Source of the DNA: Frigoribacterium sp. PhB24
Lineage (GTDB): Bacteria; Actinomycetota; Actinomycetes; Actinomycetales; Microbacteriaceae
NCBI RefSeq assembly: GCF_003755185.1
Contig: NZ_RKIC01000009.1
Coordinates: 1 to 64,000, forward strand
DNA: 64,000 bases
Reading direction: 5' to 3'
Shown here: in pieces, positions 26,425 through 35,098 of the stretch
Numbering within the stretch: position 1 is the stretch's first letter
How the letters are laid out: every line of letters starts with the position of its first letter
Notes under the pieces: model-generated
What the model saw: only the letters and a program-made list of their open reading frames with translations
Databases searched by the model: none
What the model was told of the DNA's origin: nothing
Position numbers and translations under genes: made by a program

Positions 26425-27393
26425 GTGAAGACACCCGACCGCCTGAAGCCCCGCCACCAGGAACCCTCCGACCGGAGGCGCGACGCGAGGCGGACCCGTC
26501 GCCTCGGTGTCCTCGCCACGGTCGGTGCGGCCGCGCTCGCCCTGACCGCCTGCACCCCGGGAGGCCCTCCCGTCGCCGAGCTCGACAACGGCGACCAGGG
26601 CGAGATCACGATCGCCGTCTTCGCCGGCTGGCCCGAGGGCATCGCCGTGTCGCAGCTCTGGCGTGCCGTGCTCGAGGACGAGGGGTACGACGTCACGCTG
26701 ACCGACGTCGACGTGGCCCCCGGCTACTCGGGTGTCGCGTCGGGGGACTACGACCTCGTGATGGACTCGTGGCTGCCGAACACGCACGCCGACTACGTCG
26801 ACCGGTTCGGCGACGACATGACCGACCTCGGCGCCTGGTACCGCGAGGCCCGCAACACGATCGTCGTGAACGAGGACGCCCCGATAACCTCGCTCGACGA
26901 GCTCGCCGCGAACGCCGACCTGTTCGGCAACACGATCGTCGGTCTCGAGCCCGGTGCCGGCCTCACCCAGATCACCGAGGAAAGGGCGATCCCCGCCTAC
27001 GGCCTCGAGAGCATGGACTTCGTCACGTCGTCGACGGCGGCACTACTGACCGAGCTGCAGGCGGCCACCGACGCCGGCGAGAACGTCGTCGTCACCCTGG
27101 CTCGACCGCACTGGGCGTACGACGCCTACCCGATCCGCGACCTGGAGGACCCCGAGGGTGCCATGGGCCCGTCGGAGGAGATCCACTCGATGGCGAGCTC
27201 GACCTTCGACGACGACTTCGCGACCGCCAGCGGCTGGTTGCGCGACTTCGAGCTGAGTGAAGACGACCTGCTGTCGCTCTGCAACGCCATGTTCAACGTG
27301 GACGGCGGAGCGGACGGCACCGACTACGAGGCGATCGTGCGCGCGTGGATGGACGAGCACCCCGACGTGGTCGAGGCGCTGACCGCGGGCTAG
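26425..27393 (+). CDS. Glycine betaine/proline-type ABC substrate-binding lipoprotein
   Basis: The 322-residue protein has a basic N-terminus, a lipoprotein signal ending LTAC, and an OpuAC/ProX-type solute-binding domain: EITIAVFAGWPEGIAVSQLW, the DSWLPNTHADY segment, and LEPGAGLTQITEE with an aromatic-rich pocket. It would capture a quaternary-ammonium compound for import. No permease or ATPase gene is adjacent, so it must work with components elsewhere or as an orphan. The stop codon TAG is formed by the edge of a dispersed-motif copy. Confidence 0.88.
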   Translation: MKTPDRLKPRHQEPSDRRRDARRTRRLGVLATVGAAALALTACTPGGPPVAELDNGDQGEITIAVFAGWPEGIAVSQLWRAVLEDEGYDVTLTDVDVAPGYSGVASGDYDLVMDSWLPNTHADYVDRFGDDMTDLGAWYREARNTIVVNEDAPITSLDELAANADLFGNTIVGLEPGAGLTQITEERAIPAYGLESMDFVTSSTAALLTELQAATDAGENVVVTLARPHWAYDAYPIRDLEDPEGAMGPSEEIHSMASSTFDDDFATASGWLRDFELSEDDLLSLCNAMFNVDGGADGTDYEAIVRAWMDEHPDVVEALTAG

Positions 27394-27402
27394 GAGGCGC
27401 GG
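27392..27402 (+). repeat. Dispersed motif copy overlapping a stop codon
   Basis: The TAG stop of the binding-protein gene (27391-27393) uses the first two bases of the motif (T+AG). The copy at 44193-44203 does the same for the GNAT gene. Confidence 0.9.
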
Positions 27403-27460
27403 GCCGGGTGGGCTAGGAAGCGCCGGTCGGGCGGCGTGCGCGGGGGCGGGTGGGGCAGGA

Positions 27461-27528
27461 CACGACGCCACGAAGTGGGCACCGCGCCAGGACTAGACCT
27501 GGCGCTGTGCCCACTTCCTGGCGTCGTG
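27461..27528. repeat. 68-bp palindromic repeat, family B copy 2
   Basis: CACGACGCCA...TGGCGTCGTG outer arms, then AAGTGGGCAC / GTGCCCACTT and GCGCCAGG / CCTGGCGC around ACTAGA. The inner 54 bases align ungapped with 22180-22233. It sits between convergent genes. Confidence 0.88.
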
Positions 27529-27557
27529 AGCGGGCGGTGCGGCCGACCGCCCGGCGT

Positions 27558-28427
27558 CTACCGCCAGCGGCGGAGCGCCACGCGCTGCACCACGTTCAGC
27601 ACGGTGTCGCTCAGCGTGCCGAGCAGGGCCAGCAGGACGATGGCGAGGAAGATCCGGTCGACGCGTCCGTTCGACTGCGACTCGGTGAGCAAGAAGCCGA
27701 GGCCCATCGACGACGCGATCAGCTCGGCCGCGACCAAGAACAGCCACGCCTGCGCCAGCGCGAGCCGCAGCCCCGACACGAGCGAGGGCAGCACGGCCGG
27801 CAGCTGCACCCGGGTGAAGAGCGACACCCTCCGCAGGCCGTAGGCACGTCCGGCCTCGACGAGCTGCGGGTCGACGTGCCGAAGCGACCCCGCGACGGTG
27901 GTGAACACCGGGAAGGCCGCACCGATCGCGATCAGTGTCACCTTGCTGTCCTCGCCGATGCCGAGGTACAGGATCAGCAGCGGCACCCAGGCCAGTGACG
28001 GCACCGCCCGCACGGCCGCGATCGACGGCGCGAGCAGGGCCTCGCCCACCCGCGACAGCCCGACGACGGCTCCGATGACCAGCCCGATCACCGAGCCGAC
28101 CACGAACCCGATCAGCACCCGCTGCACCGAGATGGCGACGTAGAGGCCGAGCTGACCGGTGGCGGCGAGGTCGACTCCTGCCCGCGCCACGTCCGCGGGG
28201 GACGGCAGGCGGTACGAGGGGACTCCGCCGACGGTGGTGGCGAGCACCCAGGCGGCGAGCACGGCGGCCGGCACGAGCACCCCGAGCAGTGCCAGGCGGC
28301 GGGGAGCAGGCGCGCCCGGGGCACCCGGGCGTCGCGGCGCAGGGGACCCGGACGAGGAGGCGCGGCGTGCGTTCTCGGCGACCCGCGCCTCCTCGGCTCG
28401 GGGGGTGGCGATCAGGGTGTCGCTCAC
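27558..28427 (-). CDS. ABC permease, sulfonate/nitrate/taurine type
   Basis: A 289-residue inner-membrane component with about six membrane segments and the EAA loop EAGRAYGLRRVSLFTRVQLPAVLPSL of BPD-type permeases. The first 50 residues are a disordered tail holding two dispersed-motif copies in opposite orientation (28355 and 28383), read as ARRASSS and EEARV. The GTG start overlaps the stop of the binding-protein gene. It forms an operon with the next two genes and most resembles SsuC/TauC. Confidence 0.9.
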   Translation of the reverse strand: MSDTLIATPRAEEARVAENARRASSSGSPAPRRPGAPGAPAPRRLALLGVLVPAAVLAAWVLATTVGGVPSYRLPSPADVARAGVDLAATGQLGLYVAISVQRVLIGFVVGSVIGLVIGAVVGLSRVGEALLAPSIAAVRAVPSLAWVPLLILYLGIGEDSKVTLIAIGAAFPVFTTVAGSLRHVDPQLVEAGRAYGLRRVSLFTRVQLPAVLPSLVSGLRLALAQAWLFLVAAELIASSMGLGFLLTESQSNGRVDRIFLAIVLLALLGTLSDTVLNVVQRVALRRWR

Positions 28428-29485
28428 GAGGTGGACGCGGCCTTCGCGTAGCTGTCGTCGAAGAGCTCGTCGAGGGCGGCGTCGACGTCGTCCTGCGAGG
28501 GGACGTCGCCCGACTCGACGAGGATCGGGCCGACGGTGTCGAGGACGGCGCGCTGGTCGGCTCCGGGGGCGGGGTCGATGTCGAGGTGGGTGCGGTCGAT
28601 CACCGTGGTGGCGACGGCGGGGTCGATCGCGGCGGCCTTCGCGAGGATGGCGGCGGTCTCGTCCGGGTTCTCGAGTGCCCAGGCGCGGGCCTTCTCGTAC
28701 GAGTCGACGACGACCTGCGCGACGTCGGGCGACGCCTCGAGGAACGACTCGGTCGCGTTGAGGAACCCGTAGCTGAGGAAGTCGACGTTGCGGTAGAGCA
28801 GCTTGGTGCCCGACTCGGCCTCGCTCGCGGCCATGATCGGGTCGAGGCCCGACCAGGCGTCGACGCTGCCGTTCTCGAGCGCGGCGCGTCCGTCGGCGTG
28901 CTGCAGGTTCTGGATCGTCACGTCCGACGCACTCAGCCCGGCCTGGTCGAGCGCCTGCAGCAGGAAGAAGTACGGGTCGGTGCCGCTGGTCGCGGCGATC
29001 GTCTTGCCGCGGAGGCCCTCGACGTCGGTGACGGTCGAGTCGCCCGGGACGACCAGCGCCGACCACTCGGGCTGCGAGTACACGTCGATCGTCTTGATGG
29101 GGGAGCCGTTCGAGCGGGCGAGCAGCGCGGCCGAGCCGGCGGTCGATCCGACGTCGACGGCCCCGGCGCGCAGCAGCTCGTTGGCCTTGTTCGAGCCGGC
29201 CGACTGGGTCCAGGTGACGCTGACGCCATCGCCGAGGGCGTCCTCGAGGTAGCCCTGGTCCTTCACGACGAGGCTGAGCGGGTTGTAGGTCGCGAAGTCG
29301 ATGTCGAGGGTGTCGGTCGACCACTCGCCGTCGCTCGCGCCGGTGCCTGCTGCGTCGGCCGAGCCGGTGCCGGCGTCCTCACCCGCGACGCAGCCGGTGA
29401 GCAGGAGGGCACTCGCCGCGGCGAGGGCGAGACCGCCGGCCCAGGAGGCGCGGGTGCGGGTGGTGGGGGAGGTGCGGAAGGTCAT
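28424..29485 (-). CDS. ABC substrate-binding lipoprotein, sulfonate/nitrate type
   Basis: The 353-residue protein carries a lipoprotein signal (TRASWAGGLALAAASALLLTGC, lipobox LTGC) and an SsuA/NMT1-like periplasmic-binding fold. The pattern FATYNPLSLVVKDQGYLEDAL, AGAVDVGSTAGSAALLA and GLRGKTIAATSGTDPYFFL is that of aliphatic sulfonate binders. The dispersed motif copy at 29443 falls in the signal peptide (TRTRASW). The exact ligand cannot be read from the sequence. It overlaps both neighbours by four bases. Confidence 0.9.
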   Translation of the reverse strand: MTFRTSPTTRTRASWAGGLALAAASALLLTGCVAGEDAGTGSADAAGTGASDGEWSTDTLDIDFATYNPLSLVVKDQGYLEDALGDGVSVTWTQSAGSNKANELLRAGAVDVGSTAGSAALLARSNGSPIKTIDVYSQPEWSALVVPGDSTVTDVEGLRGKTIAATSGTDPYFFLLQALDQAGLSASDVTIQNLQHADGRAALENGSVDAWSGLDPIMAASEAESGTKLLYRNVDFLSYGFLNATESFLEASPDVAQVVVDSYEKARAWALENPDETAAILAKAAAIDPAVATTVIDRTHLDIDPAPGADQRAVLDTVGPILVESGDVPSQDDVDAALDELFDDSYAKAASTS

Positions 29486-30456
29486 CGGTTCGTCTCCGTG
29501 CTGTCGGGGGCGGTGCGGTGGTGGGTGGGTGCGGGTGTGGTCGCGGGTGCGGTCGCGGTCAGCGTGCTGGTGATCGTGTTGCCGGCGTGCACGCGGTGGA
29601 CACCGAGGTCGGCGAGCAGCTGGAGGCGCAGCTCGGCCAGGGCGGGGTCGTCACGGTCGCGGGGTCGGTCGCCGGGCACGGTGACGATGCGCTGGATGCT
29701 GGGAGCTCCCGCTGCGGTGTCGGCGTGCGCCGCGCCTCCTGCGGTGGCGTGTTCCTGCTGCGAGAGGTCGGCGAGGACGACGATGCGGTCGGCGAGGTAA
29801 AGGGCTTCGTCGACATCGTGGGTGACGAGCAGGACGGTGGTGGGTTCGGCGCGGTGGATGTCGAGCAGCAGGTCGTGCATGCGGAGGCGGGTGAGGGCGT
29901 CGAGGGCTCCGAACGGTTCGTCGAGCAGCAGCACCTTGGGGGCCCGGGCGAGGGCGCGGGCGAGGGAGGCGCGCTGGGCCATGCCTCCGGACACCTGGCG
30001 GGGGCGGAGGCCGGCCGAGCTGCCGAGTCCGACGAGGTCGAGCAGTTCGGTGATGCGGGCGCGGCCGGCGGCCTTGTCGGGTTTGTTGGTCTTGTCTTTG
30101 TTGGTCTTGTCTTGGTTGGTCTTACCGGCCTTCGGCAGGCCGAGTTCGACGTTCTGGCGGAGGGTGCGCCAGGGCAGGAGGCGCGGCTCCTGGAACGCGA
30201 TGGCGCAGCGTTGGTCGGTGGGACGGGTGGGGGAGTCGTCGATGTCGACGGTGCCGGTGTCGGGCTGGTCGAGGCCGCCCACCTGGCGCAGCAGCGTCGA
30301 CTTGCCGCAGCCGGAGGGTCCGACGATGGCGATGATCTCGCCGGCCTCGACGTCGAGGTCGAGGGCGTGGAGGACGGGGCGCTCGCCGAAGTGCCTCCCG
30401 ACGCCGCGCAGACGGATCGGCAGGGCCGAGGAGGCGCGGGTCGTCGAGGTGGGCAT
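29482..30456 (-). CDS. ABC ATPase, sulfonate/nitrate type
   Basis: The 324-residue ATPase has Walker A GPSGCGKST, the family-specific Q-loop AFQEPRLLPWR, a signature in QVSGGMAQRASLARAL, and Walker B VLLLDEPFGALD. An unusual Lys/Asn/Thr insert (KTNQDKTNKDKTNKPDK) lies between the Q-loop helix and the signature, coded by 12-bp repeats. A C-terminal extension of about 80 residues is rich in Ala/Thr. The ATG at 30456 is preferred; the open frame upstream has no similarity. Three dispersed-motif copies fall in the gene, including one in the Q-loop. Confidence 0.9.
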   Translation of the reverse strand: MPTSTTRASSALPIRLRGVGRHFGERPVLHALDLDVEAGEIIAIVGPSGCGKSTLLRQVGGLDQPDTGTVDIDDSPTRPTDQRCAIAFQEPRLLPWRTLRQNVELGLPKAGKTNQDKTNKDKTNKPDKAAGRARITELLDLVGLGSSAGLRPRQVSGGMAQRASLARALARAPKVLLLDEPFGALDALTRLRMHDLLLDIHRAEPTTVLLVTHDVDEALYLADRIVVLADLSQQEHATAGGAAHADTAAGAPSIQRIVTVPGDRPRDRDDPALAELRLQLLADLGVHRVHAGNTITSTLTATAPATTPAPTHHRTAPDSTETNR

Positions 30457-30526
30457 GTCACGACGGTAGGTGGGCGGGGTGCCTGCCGTCCCGTGCGCTG
30501 TAACGGGGCGAAACACTCCGTTCGGT

Positions 30527-31456
30527 CTAGGACCAGCTGGAGAAGGCCGCCAGGGCGGCATCCGTTCGGTAGAACTTTCGGAGGGCCGAGGCCGAGGGCG
30601 CGGCAGGTAGGTGGAATAGGTCGTCGCGGGTGACGTGGAGGTCGGCCTTGGAGACGCCGGGCGCGTAGGTGATGCTGCTGCCGTCCGGCTCGAGGCGCAA
30701 AAGGAACGAGTCGAAGGCGACGTGGTGGTTGAGGCACAGCGGCAAGCCGTTGAGCGCTTCGTCGGCGCCGCCGATGCTCTTCGGGATGAGGTGTGCGCCC
30801 TGGATGAGCCGTGGGACGGTGATGTCGCACAGGGCGCAGGTCGGGCCGTAGCGGTTCAGGACGTCGATCTTGAAGCGGCGCTGTTGGGTGCGCTGCTGGA
30901 CGAGGCGGAGGGTCTGTTCAGGGAGACCGCCGAACAGATCGACCTCTTCTTCTGAGGCGGGCAGCTCGTCGTCAGACGGGAGGGGGAGGACAGACTCGAT
31001 GAAGGAGAGGTAGAAGACGGCGGCATCGTCGTCGAAGGTGTCGACGTAGCCGAGTCGGACGTCCTTGAGGGTCGAGCGCAAGGCGTTGGGGGTCACGACG
31101 AAGAGCGGTAGGCCGAGGCTTTGGGTTCGTTTGACGGAGTCGATCTCGTTGCGATCGAACGAGGCATGCCGTTGCGTGGACGGGTAGTGGTAGTCGAGGT
31201 GTTCGTCCGTGAGGTCATCGGCGTAGGAGCTCCCGGTGTGCTGCAGGGTGAGCGCGACGCGACCGGGGGAGCCTTGGGTCCAGTCGCCGGTGCCGTCGAA
31301 GAAGATGCCGGCCTGGCCTTTGTAGAGGCCGAGGTCGCGGATGGTGGACGGGATGAGGCCGTCGGCGTTGCCGGCTTTGGCGAGCTCGCTCCAGAGCGTG
31401 AGGCGTCGCTCGTACTCGCCACGCGTCCAGTCCGAGATCCCCACGAAAGAGATCAT
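30527..31456 (-). CDS. HNH endonuclease, McrA-like (possible modification-dependent nuclease)
   Basis: The 309-residue protein has a C-terminal HNH domain: two CxxC-type cysteines in PTCALCDI, then GAHLIPKSIGGADEALNGLPLCLNHH with the catalytic His/Asn pattern (about residues 205-252). The N-terminal 170 residues contain GIFFDGTGDW, HTGSSYADDL, DYHYPSTQR and LPLFVVTP, which resembles the SRA/YDG-like recognition domain of HNH_2 restriction proteins such as ScoMcrA. A role in cutting modified foreign DNA is inferred. No methylase is nearby, as expected for type IV. It lies just before tRNA-Pro at the start of an accessory region. Confidence 0.75.
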   Translation of the reverse strand: MISFVGISDWTRGEYERRLTLWSELAKAGNADGLIPSTIRDLGLYKGQAGIFFDGTGDWTQGSPGRVALTLQHTGSSYADDLTDEHLDYHYPSTQRHASFDRNEIDSVKRTQSLGLPLFVVTPNALRSTLKDVRLGYVDTFDDDAAVFYLSFIESVLPLPSDDELPASEEEVDLFGGLPEQTLRLVQQRTQQRRFKIDVLNRYGPTCALCDITVPRLIQGAHLIPKSIGGADEALNGLPLCLNHHVAFDSFLLRLEPDGSSITYAPGVSKADLHVTRDDLFHLPAAPSASALRKFYRTDAALAAFSSWS

Positions 31457-31608
31457 GACTCATGTATGCAGGATCTTGGGACATCGTCACGTACCCAGAG
31501 TGAGGGCCGGTCGTGGGTGGACTTGGGAGGCCTCCGGATCGGCTATGCTTGTCGGGTTGCCTCGGTCGGGGCAACGCCAAGAAGGCAGTTGCTCAGCAAC
31601 GGTTTTCT

Positions 31609-31685
<77 letters not shown>

Positions 31686-32046
31686 TTTGTTTCTGATTTC
31701 CCTGAACAGCGAAACAATTCGCTGTTGGTGGACGTAGCGGCGCTTTAGTCGCCATCTCGTCTTTCCACAAGTTGAGCGGCTCTGCCGTGAAGCGGACTCC
31801 TTGGTTCAGTCGACACATAACTTTCCTATTTCCGGCCCACGAGCGCGAGGTTTGTCCGCGCAAGAGGTGCCTTTGCAGGTTGGTCTGGCAGGCACCCATC
31901 GCGGCGGACGCTAAGGTCGACCGGATAAAAATATCTCCTGCTCATGCCCGATATGGCCAGCCTCCCGAAGACCGGAGCCGCCGGCCGGACCAGCGGGGCG
32001 CCATAGACTCCACGGTGACGATTGTTCGTGTTCTTGGGGAGATCTC
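31686..32046. other. Intergenic region after tRNA-Pro
   Basis: 361 bp. It contains a terminator-like hairpin (31705-31726) and an A/T-rich stretch near 31926-31960 that may hold the promoter of the PIN-domain gene. No repeat of the tRNA 3' end was found elsewhere in the window, so an att site is not demonstrated. Confidence 0.55.
31705..31726 (+). terminator. Terminator hairpin of tRNA-Pro
   Basis: AACAGCGAA / TTCGCTGTT form a perfect 9-bp stem with an ACAA loop 20 bp after the tRNA. Confidence 0.6.
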
Positions 32047-33354
32047 ATGAGAGACCAGTTTCGTGGATACTACACACCCGACGAGGAAGCCCTAAGGGCG
32101 ATTTGGGGTAGCGGCCTCATCATCCTCGACACCAATGCTCTTCTCAACCTCTTCAGATACACAGAGAGTACGCGTGACGCATTCCTTCTTGTGCTGCAGA
32201 GTCTTGTTGATCAACTGTGGATTCCCCACCAGGTTGGCTTGGAGTTCCAGCGTCGCCGACTCGATGTAATTGCAGACCAAACGAAGGCTCATGACGACCT
32301 CATCAAGGCAATTGACGCCGGCAAAAACGGAGTCGAGAAGGCCCTGCAGGGGCTGCGTTTGCATCCTTCGCTTAACAGGTCGTCTATTAGCGATACTTTG
32401 ACGGCAAGCATGGAGGCTGTTAGCAGTGTCGTAGAAGAGTCCCGAGCTAATTACGAACAGCGGGTAGTCGACGGTTCGGAAAATGATCGCCTCTTTGAGG
32501 TCATCTCGGACCTCTATGAGGGCCGAGTTGGCGTTCCGTTTGAGAATGAAAGACTCCAAGAAATCTATATCGAGGGCGCCGCTCGTTACGACTCGAAAGT
32601 TCCTCCTGGTTTCAAAGATAAGGACAAGCCGGAACCTGATAGGTACGGGGATCTTATTCTGTGGAGGCAAATCCTTTCGCACGTTTCTGGGGACCCGAGA
32701 CCCGCCATTTTTGTCACTGATGACGGCAAGGAAGACTGGTGGAGATTGCGCGAGGGTAAGACGCACGGCCCGCGAATCGAGCTAGTAGACGAATACTTCG
32801 AGGCCACGGGCAGCCGTGTTCACTTCTACTCACCGGAACGCTTCCTGGATCTTGCTAAAAAGATGCTCCAAATCGAAGTCAGCCAGACGTCGCTCTTCGA
32901 AGTCCAGGAGCTGTCGCGTGAGCGGACCCAGGTAGATATAAATTCCCTCTTCGCCGAACGTGCCAACCTGCAAGACATCAGGCTCCGGGCAGAGCGGGAA
33001 CTCGCAAATGTTTCGTCTCGAGACGCGGCTCTCAGCAAGACCTGGAAGCTGGACTCCCTGAAGAAGAGAGAGTATGAACTAAATCAGCAAATCGACCAGC
33101 TGCATCAGGAGATGGATGGCGTCTCGAGTGGGCAGTCTAACCCAAGCATTGTGGGATGGCTGCGGTCGCTCGAAGCAGAGCGTGACCAGGTAGAACAACA
33201 ATTCCTTTATGAATATAGTCGATTTGAAGAACTGGAATACTCATCACGGTCGCCGGCGTCCGATGCGACGCGTGGGCTAGCTTTGGAAGCCCAGATTCGC
33301 CGTGCAGTGGAGCAGATAGAGCAAATCGACCGTCTCATTGATAGCCAACTTTGA
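32047..33354 (+). CDS. PIN-like domain protein (PIN_8 type) with coiled-coil C-terminus
   Basis: The 435-residue protein starts with a PIN-like RNase fold: first acidic residue Asp28 in LIILDTNALLNLF, then RYGDLILWRQIL and FVTDDGKEDWWR, which are the later acidic motifs of the PIN_8 family (about residues 1-265). The remaining 170 residues are Glu/Arg/Leu-rich and predicted coiled coil. The ATG follows GGGGAGAT. Base composition is clearly A/T-richer than the chromosome average, and no dispersed motif is present, pointing to transfer. PIN_8 proteins are frequent in defence islands; a tRNA- or mRNA-cleaving role is inference. Confidence 0.78.
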   Translation: MRDQFRGYYTPDEEALRAIWGSGLIILDTNALLNLFRYTESTRDAFLLVLQSLVDQLWIPHQVGLEFQRRRLDVIADQTKAHDDLIKAIDAGKNGVEKALQGLRLHPSLNRSSISDTLTASMEAVSSVVEESRANYEQRVVDGSENDRLFEVISDLYEGRVGVPFENERLQEIYIEGAARYDSKVPPGFKDKDKPEPDRYGDLILWRQILSHVSGDPRPAIFVTDDGKEDWWRLREGKTHGPRIELVDEYFEATGSRVHFYSPERFLDLAKKMLQIEVSQTSLFEVQELSRERTQVDINSLFAERANLQDIRLRAERELANVSSRDAALSKTWKLDSLKKREYELNQQIDQLHQEMDGVSSGQSNPSIVGWLRSLEAERDQVEQQFLYEYSRFEELEYSSRSPASDATRGLALEAQIRRAVEQIEQIDRLIDSQL

Positions 33355-33370
33355 GGCCGAGAACGTCCCC

Positions 33371-34305
33371 TTGACGCTGCCCCAAGGGCATGGCCTTTAC
33401 TTCCTCAAGCGTCGTTATCGTGACGGCGTAAACGGGAGGGGTAACCCGGGCTTGGAGTGCACGTGGGCTGGCCGGGCTCGCTGACCCGACCATCCCGTGG
33501 CTGCAGTCTTATAACTAACGGGGCGGCTCTTAGGCCCTAAACGCCAACGAAAGGATAAAGCAGGATGAAATGAGGGACATGGTTAGCCTGCTGCGGATCA
33601 CCCGCCTGACCGACCTAGGCGTCCTGCTTGCCTGAATCGAGTTGCTCGTCTAGTGCGTCGACGATCCCATCAATGCTTTGCCATCCATCGACACCAATCT
33701 AGATTCTACTGTCGAACTCTGACAGCGCGTCCGCCTCGAGCGTTGGGGGGGGAATCCTCGAGAACCGCGCCAGCGCTTCCTTGTCTGCCAGGTTTGTCGA
33801 TGAGAGGCGTGAGATCGGCAAGCGGACCAGTCTCTGCTGTGGATGTGGTCGAAGGTGTCCGACGACGGGAGCGATGCGCAATTTCAGACCGTTGCTGGTC
33901 GACCTCCCCCGGACCGGCACCGACATTGAGCTAGAAGTCCTGATAGACGAGGCCGATGGCACCACACGACACCGGCTGGGCGAGCATTGGGCGTCCGTAC
34001 TGTAGACGGCCCGCAGCGAGACGAGCGGTTGGGTTCTGCCGTGGAGCCGGCGTAGTGGGGTGCGTGTTCACTGAGCAGACCGGGACCGAGGCGACGACCC
34101 AGCTCTCTATGGGCGCATAGGCGACATGCTCCACTGCGCGGCCTTCATCGGTGCCAGAAATACCCGCGATCTGGCCATGCTCGGGCGGCGCCTTATGCCG
34201 CCGAGACGCCTTGCGCTGCCGAGATGACCGATATTGGCTTAGGGCGCTTCCGGGGTGTGTCGCACCTCCCTAGATTTCGACTCCGAGGTAGGCGGGCGGG
34301 GCGAT
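33371..34305 (+). pseudogene. Decayed full-length copy of the MerR regulator at 37368
   Basis: Base-by-base comparison shows this stretch is a degenerate copy of 37290-38234. The promoter TTGACG, 19 bp, TTTACT matches TTGACC, 19 bp, TCTACT. Blocks such as CGGATCACCCGCCTGACCGACCT (compare 37518 onward), TCCTCGAGAACCG and GCGAGCATTGGGCGTCCGTACTGTAG align through the gene, and GACTCCGAGG matches near the end. Many stops and indels destroy the frame. The site of the dispersed motif in the intact gene (38192) is here degenerate (about 34258-34270). This explains nearly all of the gap between the PIN gene and the Septu-like operon. Confidence 0.85.
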
Positions 34306-34414
34306 GCCTGTTCCCATGGCCGAACCGTAGCTAGTACAAATGTCTCGAAGCCCGTCAGATCGCTCGTCCTCTTCGCCGACACTTACCGGCAAATGGCTTC
34401 AACGCCGTGCCTGG

Positions 34415-35098
34415 CTATTCTGCTTCCGGCATAGCGTCCGAGGATGGGGCCGGCACCGAGGAGAACGCAAATCCCCGAGTCTCTGCATAGGCACGCAGGG
34501 CTCCTGAGTACTCGGACTCACGACTGATCATGCCGAAGATGTCTTCAGCGTAGAGTTCTTTGTAGAGCTTTCGTGGTTCCCGCAGCCACCTGAGCAGGTA
34601 TGTATCAAGCTCCTGAATTCTCCTTGCTCTGGCTATGAAGAGATCGTCCCGCGCCGCAAGCCGGAGCTTACGGATGGTGTTCTCGGCCCGTTTGCTCTCG
34701 TGTTTAGACACTACCATTGGTCCGATGAATTGAATGTGCTCATCGACATTGTCAGTAAAAGGGTTGAGAACCAATAAGTTAGCGTCATCAGTCCAATAGC
34801 TACCTTTGTTGGTGTTGCACCGGGGGCAACATAGGCCCAAGTTATCCCAAGCCAATGCGAGTTCAGGAAACCGGGACTTCGGCATAATGTGTTCAACAGT
34901 TAGGTAGGAAACAGCCTCAACGAACGACTCGCAGTACATGCACTTACTACCAGTCTCGAGCTTGAGTGCGGCTATAATGTCCTCTCGGTGCCATATGCGT
35001 GGCTTGCTGCCTTCAGGCGCAGCCTCATACTTCGCGGTCTCTTCGGGGCCGTGGTCTCTTATCCACCCCGGTGTCTGTCCCTTGCTAAGGCTGATCAA
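34415..35098 (-). CDS. HNH nuclease, PtuB-like (Septu defence)
   Basis: The 227-residue protein has an HNH zinc-binding nuclease core: CMYC (Cys53, Cys56), VEHIMPKS (His70), DNLGLCCPRCNTNKGS (Asn and paired cysteines, residues about 86-100). This arrangement is that of PtuB of Septu and of retron-linked PtuAB pairs. It is translationally coupled (ATGA) to the ATPase gene upstream on the minus strand. Family knowledge: PtuAB complexes degrade nucleic acid when triggered by phage. The gene is A/T-richer than its surroundings. Function here is inferred from motifs and pairing. Confidence 0.8.
   Translation of the reverse strand: MISLSKGQTPGWIRDHGPEETAKYEAAPEGSKPRIWHREDIIAALKLETGSKCMYCESFVEAVSYLTVEHIMPKSRFPELALAWDNLGLCCPRCNTNKGSYWTDDANLLVLNPFTDNVDEHIQFIGPMVVSKHESKRAENTIRKLRLAARDDLFIARARRIQELDTYLLRWLREPRKLYKELYAEDIFGMISRESEYSGALRAYAETRGFAFSSVPAPSSDAMPEAE

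Noticed and set aside
33653-34134. Small frames between the PIN gene and the Septu-like operon
   Set aside because: The region aligns along its whole length with the intact MerR gene and is a pseudogene.
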